A stretch of 33,612 nucleotides of DNA from Mycolicibacterium sp. J2 (GTDB taxonomy: Bacteria; Actinomycetota; Actinomycetes; Mycobacteriales; Mycobacteriaceae): contig NZ_JAPFPY010000043.1 in the NCBI RefSeq assembly GCF_026240945.1, positions 1 through 33,612 of the forward strand, in the 5' to 3' direction. The translations under genes were made by a program, and so were the position numbers. The notes under the pieces are model-generated. The model was not told the DNA's origin and did no database searches. It saw nothing but the letters and a program-made list of their open reading frames with translations. How positions within the stretch are numbered: the stretch's first letter is position 1; the number at the start of each line of letters is the position of its first letter. Shown one piece after another: positions 1 through 7,164 of this stretch.

Positions 1-149
1 CCGCTGGCTGGTCCGCTACAACCTGAAACGCAGGCACTCCCGCTGCCGCTATTCCAGCCCGGCCAGCTACGAAAACACCCACACAACCGCTACGCTGCCA
101 GAAGCTGCTTAATCCAAATCCCGTGTCCACCATCCGGGGTCAAGGCCCG
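1..149 (+). mobile_element. Right end of an IS3-type insertion sequence
   Basis: The window opens inside an insertion sequence. It holds the last codons of a transposase (stop at 110-112), then about 37 nt of non-coding end sequence containing GTGTCCACCATCCGGGGTC. That resembles the terminal inverted repeats of IS3-family elements carrying a TGGTGGACA-like motif. The element ends at about 147-150, because just beyond it the minus strand resumes the rhodanese part of an MBL/rhodanese gene. The other end and any target duplication lie outside the window, so the exact boundary is inferred from where the host reading frame stops making sense. Confidence 0.6.
2..112 (+). CDS. IS3-family transposase (OrfB), C-terminal fragment
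   Basis: Only the last 36 codons are present. The frame starting at base 2 reads RWLVRYNLKRRHS, then a stretch ending in SSPASYEN, and stops at TAA 110-112. The pairing of 'YN-x-KRRHS' with a following 'SPA-x-YE' is the typical C-terminus of the DDE integrase-like OrfB of IS3 elements, just downstream of the catalytic Glu. The 5' part, including the DDE triad and any frameshift window with orfA, is outside the window, so activity cannot be judged. The encoded protein would move the element that truncated the adjacent MBL-fold gene. Confidence 0.7.
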   Translation, partial: RWLVRYNLKRRHSRCRYSSPASYENTHTTATLPEAA

Positions 150-985
150 TGCCCTGCGGCGAACGCGGTGCGGTTGCGCAGATCGACGACCCATTCGCCG
201 GCGTCGATGCGGCGGCGTAGCTCGGCGGCGTCCACGGGGTCGGGCAGCGACAGATTGACGGGGGCGGGGCCGTCGGCGTTGATGACGCCCATGTGCGCGT
301 AGTACGCGGGGTAGGCCGACAGGCCGGCGATCAGCTCGTCGACGTAGGTCTTTTCGTCGTTGGTCAGTGCGGGGTTGGTGTCGCGCTGCTCGGCGATCGT
401 GGACGAGTCTCCGCTGGCGGGGCTGGCCGAGCAGAAGCTGCCGAACCCGTGGGTCGGGTAGACCTGCACGTCGTCGGCGAGTTCGGCGGCGAGGCGTCGC
501 ACGGAGTGGAACTGTGCGTGGGTCAGCTCCTCGGTGTGCTCGTCGCCGATCAGGTCGGTGCGTCCGGTGGTGCCGTGCAGCATCGATCCGCCGGAGAACA
601 CGCCGATGGGGGTTCCGGAGCCGTCTCGCAGGACGTAGCTGACGTGGTGGTGGGTGTGTCCGGGGGTGTGCATAACCTGGAAGCTGAACGGGCCGACGTC
701 GACGACGTCGCCGTCGGTGACGGGGCGTCGGTCGTAGGCCACCTCGTCGTCAGCGGCGACGACGTACTCGGCGCCCACCGTGCGGGCGAGTTCCAGGCCG
801 CCGGTGACGTAGTCGTTGTGGATGTGGGTTTCCAGGACGTGGGTGATGGTCACGTCGTGGTCGGCAGCCAGCGCGGTGACGCGGTCGATGTCGCGCTGGG
901 GGTCGATGACCGCGGCGACGCCGTCCTGGCTGACCAGGTAGCTGCGGTCCCCGAGTCCCGAGGTGTCGATGATGGTCACGTCCAT
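140..985 (-). CDS. MBL-fold/rhodanese protein, 3'-truncated by the IS
   Basis: A metallo-beta-lactamase-fold hydrolase of the family normally fused to C-terminal rhodanese modules (usually about 450 aa from memory), linked to persulfide or sulfane-sulfur metabolism. The 281-residue frame has HIHND (H54, H56, D58), HTPGHT with H110, and PTHG with H179. The metal-ligand Asp expected in the FTGD position of ETHE1-type dioxygenases is Gly (FSGGSML, about 131-136). The rhodanese domain starts near residue 252 and is lost after AAGH (279); the last two residues and the stop come from the insertion sequence. The MBL domain is intact, so a free-standing product is possible. The start has GGAGGAG six nt upstream. 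It is the distal gene of the cstR operon, 49 nt after the TauE gene. Persulfide dioxygenase activity is unproven. Confidence 0.75.
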   Translation of the reverse strand: MDVTIIDTSGLGDRSYLVSQDGVAAVIDPQRDIDRVTALAADHDVTITHVLETHIHNDYVTGGLELARTVGAEYVVAADDEVAYDRRPVTDGDVVDVGPFSFQVMHTPGHTHHHVSYVLRDGSGTPIGVFSGGSMLHGTTGRTDLIGDEHTEELTHAQFHSVRRLAAELADDVQVYPTHGFGSFCSASPASGDSSTIAEQRDTNPALTNDEKTYVDELIAGLSAYPAYYAHMGVINADGPAPVNLSLPDPVDAAELRRRIDAGEWVVDLRNRTAFAAGHGP

Positions 986-1034
986 GGTGCGCTCCTCCAG
1001 TTCAAAGATGTTGTGTGAGAATCGATGTCGTATG

Positions 1035-1805
1035 TCATCGGAGCCAGAGGGTGTCCACGACGACGAAGGCGGCGACGGCGAAGACCAGCAGGGCGAACCA
1101 CCGTTGCAGCCGGTCGGTGTTGAGTCGGGTGCCCAGGTGGCCGGCGATGAGCGAGGCGACGGTAGCGGTTCCGGCGAACGCCGCGGCGATCGCCCAGTTG
1201 ATGTGCAGGCCGTGCAGGTGCGACACCACTCCGGCGGCTGAGTTCGCGGTGATGATCAGCAGTGAGGTGCCGACGGCGATCGGCATGTCGACCCCGAGCA
1301 CCAGCACCAGCGCCGGGATGATCAGGAATCCGCCTCCGACGCCGAACAGTCCGGTCAACAGTCCGACGGCCAGACCGGCCGGGATGGAGCGGGGGGCGCA
1401 GCGTCGCCAGTCGATCCCGTCATCGGTGTCGCACGCCGTCCCGGTGGGGCCGTCGTCACGCAGCATGCGGACCCCGGCGAGCACCATCACCGCGGCGAAT
1501 CCGAGCAGTAGCGCCGACTGCGGAAGGTGTGATCCGATCGCCGCCCCGGCGAACGTGGCTGGGATGCCCGCTGCGCTGAACACCGCGGCCAGGCGCCACT
1601 GGACGTGGCCGACGCGAATCTTCGGGAGTGCTCCGACCGCCGACGCGACGCCGATCACAATGAGCGACACCGGGATCGCCTGTTCCATGTCCAGTCCGAC
1701 GGCGTAGACCAGCACCGGGACGGCCAGGATCGATCCGCCGCCGCCCAGCAGGCCCAGAAGGACGCCGATGAGCGCTCCGAACAGCAGGGCCAGAGTGATT
1801 GTCAT
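1035..1805 (-). CDS. TauE/SafE family sulfite-exporter-type permease
   Basis: A polytopic membrane protein of 256 aa, the usual length for the TauE/SafE (formerly DUF81) family. The two internal repeats each carry the glycine-rich family motif: GGGGSILAVPVLV near residues 20-32 and GVGGGFLIIPALV near 155-170, followed by IAVGTSLLII. A cluster of charged residues lies between the two halves. Members export sulfite, sulfoacetate or related anions; the substrate here is inferred from the neighbouring persulfide regulator and MBL/rhodanese gene. It starts at ATG 1805, 34 nt after the DUF302 gene and 49 nt before the MBL gene, so it is probably co-transcribed from the cstR promoter. A paralogue of the same family lies at 8426-9262. 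Confidence 0.85.
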   Translation of the reverse strand: MTITLALLFGALIGVLLGLLGGGGSILAVPVLVYAVGLDMEQAIPVSLIVIGVASAVGALPKIRVGHVQWRLAAVFSAAGIPATFAGAAIGSHLPQSALLLGFAAVMVLAGVRMLRDDGPTGTACDTDDGIDWRRCAPRSIPAGLAVGLLTGLFGVGGGFLIIPALVLVLGVDMPIAVGTSLLIITANSAAGVVSHLHGLHINWAIAAAFAGTATVASLIAGHLGTRLNTDRLQRWFALLVFAVAAFVVVDTLWLR

Positions 1806-1839
1806 GGTCGCGTGGTGTCGTCATGGCGGCCTGGGCTTC

Positions 1840-2245
1840 TCACGGCGAGGCGGTGAGCGCGGCGATGGCGGCGCGCAAGCGTGTGGCGGCGTCATCGGCG
1901 ATCGGTTGCAGGTCGGGTTGTTCGGCGACCTGGACCATGATCTGCGGGTCCATCGCCTCCACGAGTACCGAGCCCGGCTTGTCGGTGTCGGTTCGGACAA
2001 CGACGTTGCACGGCAGCAGCAGGCCGATCTGGCGGTCCACACCGAGTGCTTGATGAGCCAGCGGTGGGTTGCACGCCCCGAGGATCAGGTAGTCCTCCAT
2101 ATCCTCGTCGAGCTTCTGCTTCAGCGTCGAGGTCACGTCGATCTCGGTTAGCACACCGAAACCCTGATCGGACAACGCCTCTCGGGTCCTGTCAACGGCC
2201 TCGGCGAATGAGGTCTCGAAGCGTGGTCGATATCGCCATCGGCAT
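1840..2245 (-). pseudogene. DUF302 family gene with a one-base frameshift near its start
   Basis: The intact downstream frame (about 1840-2175) encodes a DUF302 domain: GFGVLTEIDV, LDEDMEDYLILGACNPPLAHQAL, then LLLPCNVVV. Family members usually begin about 24 residues earlier. The missing N-terminus is present upstream: ATG at 2245 with AAGGAG at 2254-2259 reads MPMAISTTL, then the frame shifts. Removing one base near 2218 restores TTLETSFAEAVDRTREALSDQG, exactly what the family shows. The gene therefore carries a +1 insertion, or the read has an error. A truncated product could start at TTG 2175, but it lacks the first strand and helix of the domain. DUF302 proteins are small, of unknown biochemical role, and often sit beside thiol and sulfur genes. 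It lies between cstR and tauE in the same operon. Confidence 0.8.
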
Positions 2246-2277
2246 GTGCGTTTCTCCTTCGGTCGTGAGGTCGGTGA

Positions 2278-2547
2278 TCAGGCCAGTGCCAGGAAGAGCT
2301 TCTCCAGTTCGGCTTCCGTCAGCGGTTCGGTTCCCTCGGGTGTCTCGCCGGTCAGGCACTGCCGCATCCCGGTGGCGACGATCTTGAATCCGGCGCGGTC
2401 CAACGCACGCGACACCGCGGCCAATTGAGTCACCACGTCCTTGCAGTCGCGGCCCTGCTCGATCATCGAGATCACACCGGACAGTTGACCCTGCGCCCGT
2501 CGTAACCGGTTGAGCACCAGAGTGATTGAATCCTTGTCAGCTTTCAC
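2278..2547 (-). CDS. cstR: CsoR/CstR-family repressor, persulfide-sensor type
   Basis: A small all-helical DUF156 repressor of 89 aa. The GTG at 2547 is chosen because AAGGAG (2556-2561) stands 8 nt upstream and the product then begins at the family's usual point. Copper sensors of the family use Cys-x24-His-x3-Cys. Here Cys35 and Cys64 keep the 29-residue spacing, but the His position (60) is Gly, in ATGMRQC. Two cysteines without the His is the signature of CstR, which forms di- to tetrasulfide crosslinks with persulfides and releases DNA. A matching operator lies 60 nt upstream (2608-2625) and another at 7948-7963. It heads the operon cstR, DUF302, tauE, MBL. The symbol rests on motif and context, not on a test; a different metal or formaldehyde sensor remains possible. 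Confidence 0.8.
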   Translation of the reverse strand: MKADKDSITLVLNRLRRAQGQLSGVISMIEQGRDCKDVVTQLAAVSRALDRAGFKIVATGMRQCLTGETPEGTEPLTEAELEKLFLALA

Positions 2548-2607
2548 GGCGTGCTCTCCTTCTACATGAGACGCCGCGTAGGCGGCGCGCGCTACTTCCG
2601 CTCCAAG

Positions 2608-2625
2608 AATACCCCCTGAGGTATT
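2608..2625. promoter_or_regulatory. CsoR/CstR-type operator upstream of cstR
   Basis: AATACCCCCTGAGGTATT has perfect 6-bp inverted arms (AATACC/GGTATT) around a 6-bp centre. The form ATACCCCC...GGTAT is the known operator type for CsoR/CstR repressors. It lies 60 to 78 nt before the GTG of cstR and directly after the ctaD stop codon. It would let CstR repress its own operon separately from the upstream SQR-methyltransferase-ctaD transcript. A site of the same 16-bp frame occurs at 7948-7963. Confidence 0.75.
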
Positions 2626-2631
2626 TTCCAA

Positions 2632-4371
2632 TCATGTGCGGACGTTCTGGTCGTCGAGGCGGGTGACGTCGCCGTCGCTGGGCCCGTGCGCGCGCCCGAT
2701 GTGGGCTTCGGAGCGCATGCGTTCGACCATGTGCGGATAGTGCAGCTCGAACGCCGGACGCTCCGACCGGATCCGCGGCAGCTCGGTGAAGTTGTGCCGC
2801 GGCGGCGGGCAGCTGGTAGCCCACTCCAGCGAGTTGCCGTAGCCCCACGGGTCATCGACGACGACGGGCTCGCCGTAGCGCCAGCTCTTGAAGATGTTCC
2901 ACACGAATGGCAGCGTCGAGACACCGAGGATGAACGCGCCGATGGTCGAGACGACGTTCAGCGTCGTAAAGCCGTCCGTCGGTAGGTAGTCCGCGTAGCG
3001 GCGCGGCATGCCCTCGTCGCCGAGCCAGTGCTGGACCAGGAACGTGGTGTGGAAGCCGATGAAAGTCAACCAGAAGTGCAGCTTGCCCAACCGCTCGTCG
3101 AGCAGGCGGCCCGTCATCTTCGGGAACCAGAAATAGATGCCCGCGTACGTCGCGAACACGATGGTGCCGAACAGCACGTAGTGGAAGTGTGCGACGACGA
3201 AGTACGAGTCGGTGACGTGGAAGTCCAGCGGCGGGCTGGCCAGCAGCACGCCCGACAGGCCACCGAGCAGGAAGGTGACGAGGAAGCCCACCGAGAACAA
3301 CATCGGTGTCTCGAATGTCAACTGGCCCTTCCACATCGTGCCTATCCAGTTGAAGAACTTGATACCGGTGGGCACCGCGATCAGGAACGTCATAAAGGAG
3401 AAGAACGGAAGCAACACCGCGCCGGTGGCGTACATGTGGTGCGCCCACACCGCGATGGACAGTGCCGCGATGGCCAACGTCGCGTACACCAGCGTGGTGT
3501 AGCCGAAAATCGGCTTACGGCTAAACACCGGGAAGATCTCGGAGACGATGCCGAAGAACGGCAGCGCAATGATGTAGACCTCGGGGTGGCCGAAGAACCA
3601 GAACAGGTGCTGCCATAACAGGGCGCCGCCGGCGGCCGGGTCGAATACGTGAGCACCGAGGTGGCGGTCGGCGGCCAGCCCGAACAGCGCCGCGGTGAAC
3701 AGCGGGAACGCGACCAGGATGAGCACCGAGGTCACCAGGATGTTCCACGTGAAGATCGGCATCCGGAACATGATCATGCCGGGGGCGCGCATGCAGACCA
3801 CGGTCGTAATCATGTTGACCGCACCCAAGATGGTGCCGAGGCCGGACACGATGAGTCCCACGATCCAGAGGTCACCTCCGGCCCCGGGTGAGTGGATGGC
3901 ATCCGACAGCGGCGAGTAGGCCGTCCAGCCGAAATCCGCGGCACCACCGGGAGTGATAAACCCGGACAACACCAGCAGACCGCCGAACAGGAACAACCAG
4001 AAGGAGAAGGCATTGAGCCGAGGAAATGCCACGTCGGGGGCGCCGATCTGCAGCGGCAGAACCAGGTTGGCGAAACCGAAGACGATCGGAGTGGCATAAA
4101 GCAGCAGCATCAGCGTGCCGTGCATGGTGAAAAGTTGGTTGTACTGCTCGTTGGAGAGAAACTGCAGCCCCGGCAGCGCTAGTTCCGTTCGGATGAACAA
4201 GGCCATCAGGCCGCCGCTGAAGAAGAAGAAAAAGCAGCCGAACATGTACATGATGCCGATCATCTTGTGATCGGTCGTCGTCACCAGCTTGTAGACGACA
4301 TTGCCCTTGGGGCCCAGCCGCGCCGGGAACGGCCGGACGGCAGACATCGGCGGGTGCACCGTCGCTGTCAT
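2632..4371 (-). CDS. ctaD: Cytochrome c oxidase subunit I (aa3 type), accessory copy
   Basis: The catalytic heme-copper oxidase subunit, 579 aa and about twelve membrane helices; it reduces oxygen and pumps protons. Visible ligands are H84 for heme a (FTMHGT), H262 with crosslinked Y266 (GHPEVY), H311/H312 for CuB, and H395/H397 (AHFHYV) for hemes a3 and a. The sequence closely follows the housekeeping mycobacterial CtaD through to the C-terminal SCPPPRHNFTELPRIRSERPAFE segment. Start ATG 4371 overlaps the methyltransferase stop by one base (TGATG), so it is translationally coupled to the SQR operon. No ctaC, ctaE or qcr genes are nearby; it must borrow the other subunits or replace the resident CtaD. 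I infer that it is a second copy serving respiration when sulfide is present. Confidence 0.93.
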   Translation of the reverse strand: MTATVHPPMSAVRPFPARLGPKGNVVYKLVTTTDHKMIGIMYMFGCFFFFFSGGLMALFIRTELALPGLQFLSNEQYNQLFTMHGTLMLLLYATPIVFGFANLVLPLQIGAPDVAFPRLNAFSFWLFLFGGLLVLSGFITPGGAADFGWTAYSPLSDAIHSPGAGGDLWIVGLIVSGLGTILGAVNMITTVVCMRAPGMIMFRMPIFTWNILVTSVLILVAFPLFTAALFGLAADRHLGAHVFDPAAGGALLWQHLFWFFGHPEVYIIALPFFGIVSEIFPVFSRKPIFGYTTLVYATLAIAALSIAVWAHHMYATGAVLLPFFSFMTFLIAVPTGIKFFNWIGTMWKGQLTFETPMLFSVGFLVTFLLGGLSGVLLASPPLDFHVTDSYFVVAHFHYVLFGTIVFATYAGIYFWFPKMTGRLLDERLGKLHFWLTFIGFHTTFLVQHWLGDEGMPRRYADYLPTDGFTTLNVVSTIGAFILGVSTLPFVWNIFKSWRYGEPVVVDDPWGYGNSLEWATSCPPPRHNFTELPRIRSERPAFELHYPHMVERMRSEAHIGRAHGPSDGDVTRLDDQNVRT

Positions 4372-4979
4372 CAAGCACCGACTCCCACTGCCTGTGCAGT
4401 CTCCTCGCGCTGCGTAGTTGCATTCGGCGATGAGTGCGAGTTGGGCGCGAAGCCGAGAGGGTGGCAGCAGACCAGCATCGAACCGGCCGTGGGTGGCGGG
4501 GATTCGTCGCCGTGGGCGAAGTGCATGCTCAACACGATGCGGGTGGAGTCGGTGAGGGTGTCACCGACGTAGATGAGTGCACCGTCGGGGGTGAGCCATC
4601 CGGCGGCACGGGCGAGCACGGCGTTCAACGCGTTCGGCGGGAGTGTCGGGTAGGCGACGAGGACGAGGCTGGCGGGGGTGTGCGGGTACCACCAGCACAG
4701 GTCGGCGAGTTGGTAGTCGATGAGGTCGGTGTCGCCACCGGCGCGGGCGATCTCGATGGCAGCCGACGAGTAGTCGATCGCTTCGACGTGCCAGCCCATC
4801 TCAGCGAGAGCGCGGGCGTGCCGGCCGCAGCCGCATCCGAGGTCGACGGCACGGCCGACCGGCATCTCGGCGGCGAGCGTGACCACCGGGCCGTCGGCGG
4901 CCGAGCAGTAGGGGTGTTCGGTGGCGGCGTAGTAGTCGTTCCACGCCGTGGCCGTTCTCGGCGCGGGCGCGGTGGTCAC
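4371..4979 (-). CDS. Class I SAM-dependent methyltransferase
   Basis: A 202-aa Rossmann-fold methyltransferase. Motif I AVDLGCGCGRHA lies near residues 43-54, followed by the acidic AIDYSS loop (about 66-71), ADLCWW (about 88-93) and a post-motif strand GALIYVGD. The HAR-x-L-x3-G region resembles TehB/thiopurine-type small-molecule methyltransferases. The tail after about residue 145 looks unlike the family and is rich in Pro, Ser and Thr. GTG 4979 is chosen because it overlaps the SQR stop in a GTGA junction; the upstream extension is poor coding sequence. Its place between SQR and ctaD suggests a sulfur substrate, for instance methylation of hydrosulfide or a thiol, but no residue proves this. 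It could also act on another toxic anion. Confidence 0.75.
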   Translation of the reverse strand: MTTAPAPRTATAWNDYYAATEHPYCSAADGPVVTLAAEMPVGRAVDLGCGCGRHARALAEMGWHVEAIDYSSAAIEIARAGGDTDLIDYQLADLCWWYPHTPASLVLVAYPTLPPNALNAVLARAAGWLTPDGALIYVGDTLTDSTRIVLSMHFAHGDESPPPTAGSMLVCCHPLGFAPNSHSSPNATTQREETAQAVGVGA

Positions 4980-6175
4980 GCCCGCCCCTTGAGGATGAGG
5001 TTCCAGTACATCGCCGGCAATCCGTATCGCTTGAGCAGCCACATGTCTCGGCGTTCGTGGGTGGTGTCGATGAACGGGATCGACGGCGTCGGTTTCATGG
5101 TGTAGTCGAATTCGGCGAGCAGCATCTTGTCGCGTGCGGTGGTCAGCGGGCACGACGCGTAGCCGCCGTAGGACCCCGACAGCGGGCGTCCGGCCATGCT
5201 GTCGGCGAGGTTGGCGGCCACCACCGGAGCCTGCTTGCGGATGGCGGCCCCGGTCTTGGAGTTCGGTGTCGATCCGGCGTCGCCGAGGGCGAAGACGTTG
5301 TCGAACTGGTTGTGCCGCATGGTGTTCTTATCCACGTCGACGTAGCCGCCCGGATTGTCGGCGGCGCGCAGCGGGCTGGACTTGATCCAGTCCGGCGCCG
5401 ATTGACGCGGGACGACGTGCAGCATGTCGTAGCCGATTTCGCTGGTGGTGTCGGCGGAGTTGTCGGTGATGGTCACCGTGCGAGTACCGGGGTTTACGGT
5501 CGTGACCTCACTGTTCTTGTGCACCTCGATCCCGTAGCGCGCGACTACGCGCTCGAGTTCGTCGGCGAACTCCTTGACCCCGAACATCCCCGGCGTCGGC
5601 AGCACGAGCACGACCCGGATGTTCGACAGCACGCCCTGGCGTCGCCAGTAGTCGGCGGCCAGGTAGGCGATCTTCTGCGGCGCGCCGGCGCATTTGATCG
5701 GACCCGAGGGCATCGTGAAGACCGCGGTGCCCGCGCGCATCGACTTGATCAGCTCCCACGTCTTGGGCGCCAGGTCGTAGCGGTAGTTACTCGACACGGC
5801 CGGCGAGTCGAGCGATTCGGCCATGCCGGGAACGGCGGTCCAGTCGAGTTGGATGCCGGGGCACACGACGAGGTGGTCGTAGCCGACCGTGATCCCGCCC
5901 TCGGTGGTGACGCGTTGCTTCTCTGGATCGATCTCACACGCCCGGTCCTTGATCCACCCCGCCCCCTGCGGCATCACCGACGCCTGTGGACGCGCGCTGG
6001 CGTCGGCCTTGACGCAGCCGCCGCCGACCAGCGTCCACAGCGGTTGGTAGTAGTGCGTGTCGGAGGGTTCGATGATGCCGATGTCGTTGACGCCCTTGTG
6101 CCGAAGCCGCGCGGCGAGCGACACGCCCGCGTTGCCACCGCCGACGACGACGATCTGATGGCCCACTGCAGTCAC
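4976..6175 (-). CDS. sqr: Type II sulfide:quinone oxidoreductase
   Basis: A flavoprotein of 399 aa that oxidises sulfide to sulfane sulfur or persulfide and reduces menaquinone at the inner membrane face. It has the N-terminal FAD fold VVVGGGNAGVSLA (about 9-21), HYYQPLWTLVGGG (41-53), a second FAD motif NVFALGDAGS (about 293-302), and the two cysteines of type II (SQOR-like) enzymes: C162 in KCAGAPQKI and C342 in GGYASCPL. The C-terminus is amphipathic, as expected for monotopic membrane binding. GTG 6175 is chosen because AGGAGGT (6182-6188) stands just upstream and the family begins here. It is the first gene of an operon with the methyltransferase and ctaD, divergent from gntR, with a shared palindrome at 6278-6293. 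Confidence 0.9.
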   Translation of the reverse strand: MTAVGHQIVVVGGGNAGVSLAARLRHKGVNDIGIIEPSDTHYYQPLWTLVGGGCVKADASARPQASVMPQGAGWIKDRACEIDPEKQRVTTEGGITVGYDHLVVCPGIQLDWTAVPGMAESLDSPAVSSNYRYDLAPKTWELIKSMRAGTAVFTMPSGPIKCAGAPQKIAYLAADYWRRQGVLSNIRVVLVLPTPGMFGVKEFADELERVVARYGIEVHKNSEVTTVNPGTRTVTITDNSADTTSEIGYDMLHVVPRQSAPDWIKSSPLRAADNPGGYVDVDKNTMRHNQFDNVFALGDAGSTPNSKTGAAIRKQAPVVAANLADSMAGRPLSGSYGGYASCPLTTARDKMLLAEFDYTMKPTPSIPFIDTTHERRDMWLLKRYGLPAMYWNLILKGRA

Positions 6176-6277
6176 TGTTCGACCTCCTGAAGTCTCGATC
6201 GGATGTTGCGGATCCCCATCGCGATGCTGCTCGACGAGCGCATCGGCGGAATCGACCACGACGATCCCAACTTGTAG

Positions 6278-6293
6278 GGATGTACGTACATCC
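6278..6293. promoter_or_regulatory. Perfect 16-bp palindrome, putative GntR operator between sqr and gntR
   Basis: GGATGTACGTACATCC is fully self-complementary. It contains outer GT...AC half-sites as in GntR/HutC operators, though the usual TA centre is CG here. It lies about 100 nt upstream of sqr and 80 nt upstream of gntR. On the minus strand it overlaps a possible -10 (TACGTA, 18 nt from GTGACA). On the plus strand it sits between TTGTAG (6272-6277) and TAGGCT (6297-6302). The core ATGTACGTACAT recurs at 8000-8011. A second, shorter palindrome, GCACTAGTGC, is at 6323-6332. Confidence 0.7.
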
Positions 6294-6372
6294 GCCTAGG
6301 CTAGCGTGTCACGGGCGGTAATGCACTAGTGCGCGTGACAATGGACGGTGAGATGGTGGCGAGGAGGCCGTG

Positions 6373-7164
6373 ATGGTCGCGGAGGATGACCTGTCGGCGC
6401 GTGTCGACCGCAGCAGTGCCCTGCCGCTGTGGGCGCAGGTGCACACCGATCTGCTAGCGCGCATCCAGGCAGGGGAGTTCACCGAGGGATTTCCCGGCGA
6501 GCACGCGCTGACGACGAGCTACGGGGTGAGCCGGCACACGGTGCGCGAAGCGCTGCGCCATCTGCGGCACGCCGGGGTGTTGATCGCCGAGCGGGGGCGA
6601 GCCACCCGGCTCGCCGACACCCCGGTCATCGAACAGCCGCTGGGCGCGCTTTACAGCCTGTTCGCGGCGGTCGAGGCCACCGGCGTCTCGCAGCACAGCG
6701 TCGTGCGAGTTCTCGACATCCGGCGCGATCCGACCGTGGCGCAGACGCTGGAACTCCACTCCGATGCGCCGTTGGTGTACCTGGAACGTCTGCGCATGGC
6801 CGGCGAGCACCCCCTGGCGCTGGACTTCGCCTGGCTGCCCGCCGAGATCGCCGAGCCGCTGCTCGAGGCGGACTTCACCCACACCGCGCTCTACATCGAA
6901 CTCGAGGCGCGCTGCGGCGTCCGGCTGACGGGCGGCCGCGAGGACATCACCGCCGTGGTCCCGGAGCCGAGTGAGGCTGAGTTGCTGGCGCTCGACGAGC
7001 GCTGCGCCGCGCTGGCGATCCGGCGCCTCAGCTGTGTGGACGAGCGTCTAGTTGAGTTGCGGCACACGTTGATTCGCGCGGATCGGTTCACCGTCAGCGC
7101 CCGCTTCTCCCCCACCGAGGGCTACCAATTCCTGACGTCGGACGCCCTGTCACTGAGCGGCTGA
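6373..7164 (+). CDS. GntR-family (HutC subfamily) transcriptional regulator
   Basis: A 263-aa regulator. An N-terminal winged helix-turn-helix opens with the family phrase LPLWAQVHTDLLARI (about 17-31), its recognition helix in YGVSRHTVREALRHLRHAGVL (about 50-70). The C-terminal half is a UTRA ligand-binding domain (about 85-255). ATG 6373 is preferred over GTG 6370 because GAGGAGG (6361-6367) leaves 5 nt to the ATG and only 2 to the GTG. It is divergent from sqr; the shared palindrome 6278-6293 and its twin at 8000-8011 make it the likely controller of both the sqr and the rhodanese-sulfite oxidase operons. The ligand is unknown; UTRA domains usually bind small organic molecules, so a sulfur-containing metabolite is a guess. 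Its 3' end overlaps the MBL remnant by 15 nt. Confidence 0.85.
   Translation: MVAEDDLSARVDRSSALPLWAQVHTDLLARIQAGEFTEGFPGEHALTTSYGVSRHTVREALRHLRHAGVLIAERGRATRLADTPVIEQPLGALYSLFAAVEATGVSQHSVVRVLDIRRDPTVAQTLELHSDAPLVYLERLRMAGEHPLALDFAWLPAEIAEPLLEADFTHTALYIELEARCGVRLTGGREDITAVVPEPSEAELLALDERCAALAIRRLSCVDERLVELRHTLIRADRFTVSARFSPTEGYQFLTSDALSLSG

Noticed and set aside
2278..2547. Annotation as a copper-sensing CsoR
   Set aside because: The His of the Cys-His-Cys copper site is Gly and the neighbours are sulfur genes, not copper exporters.
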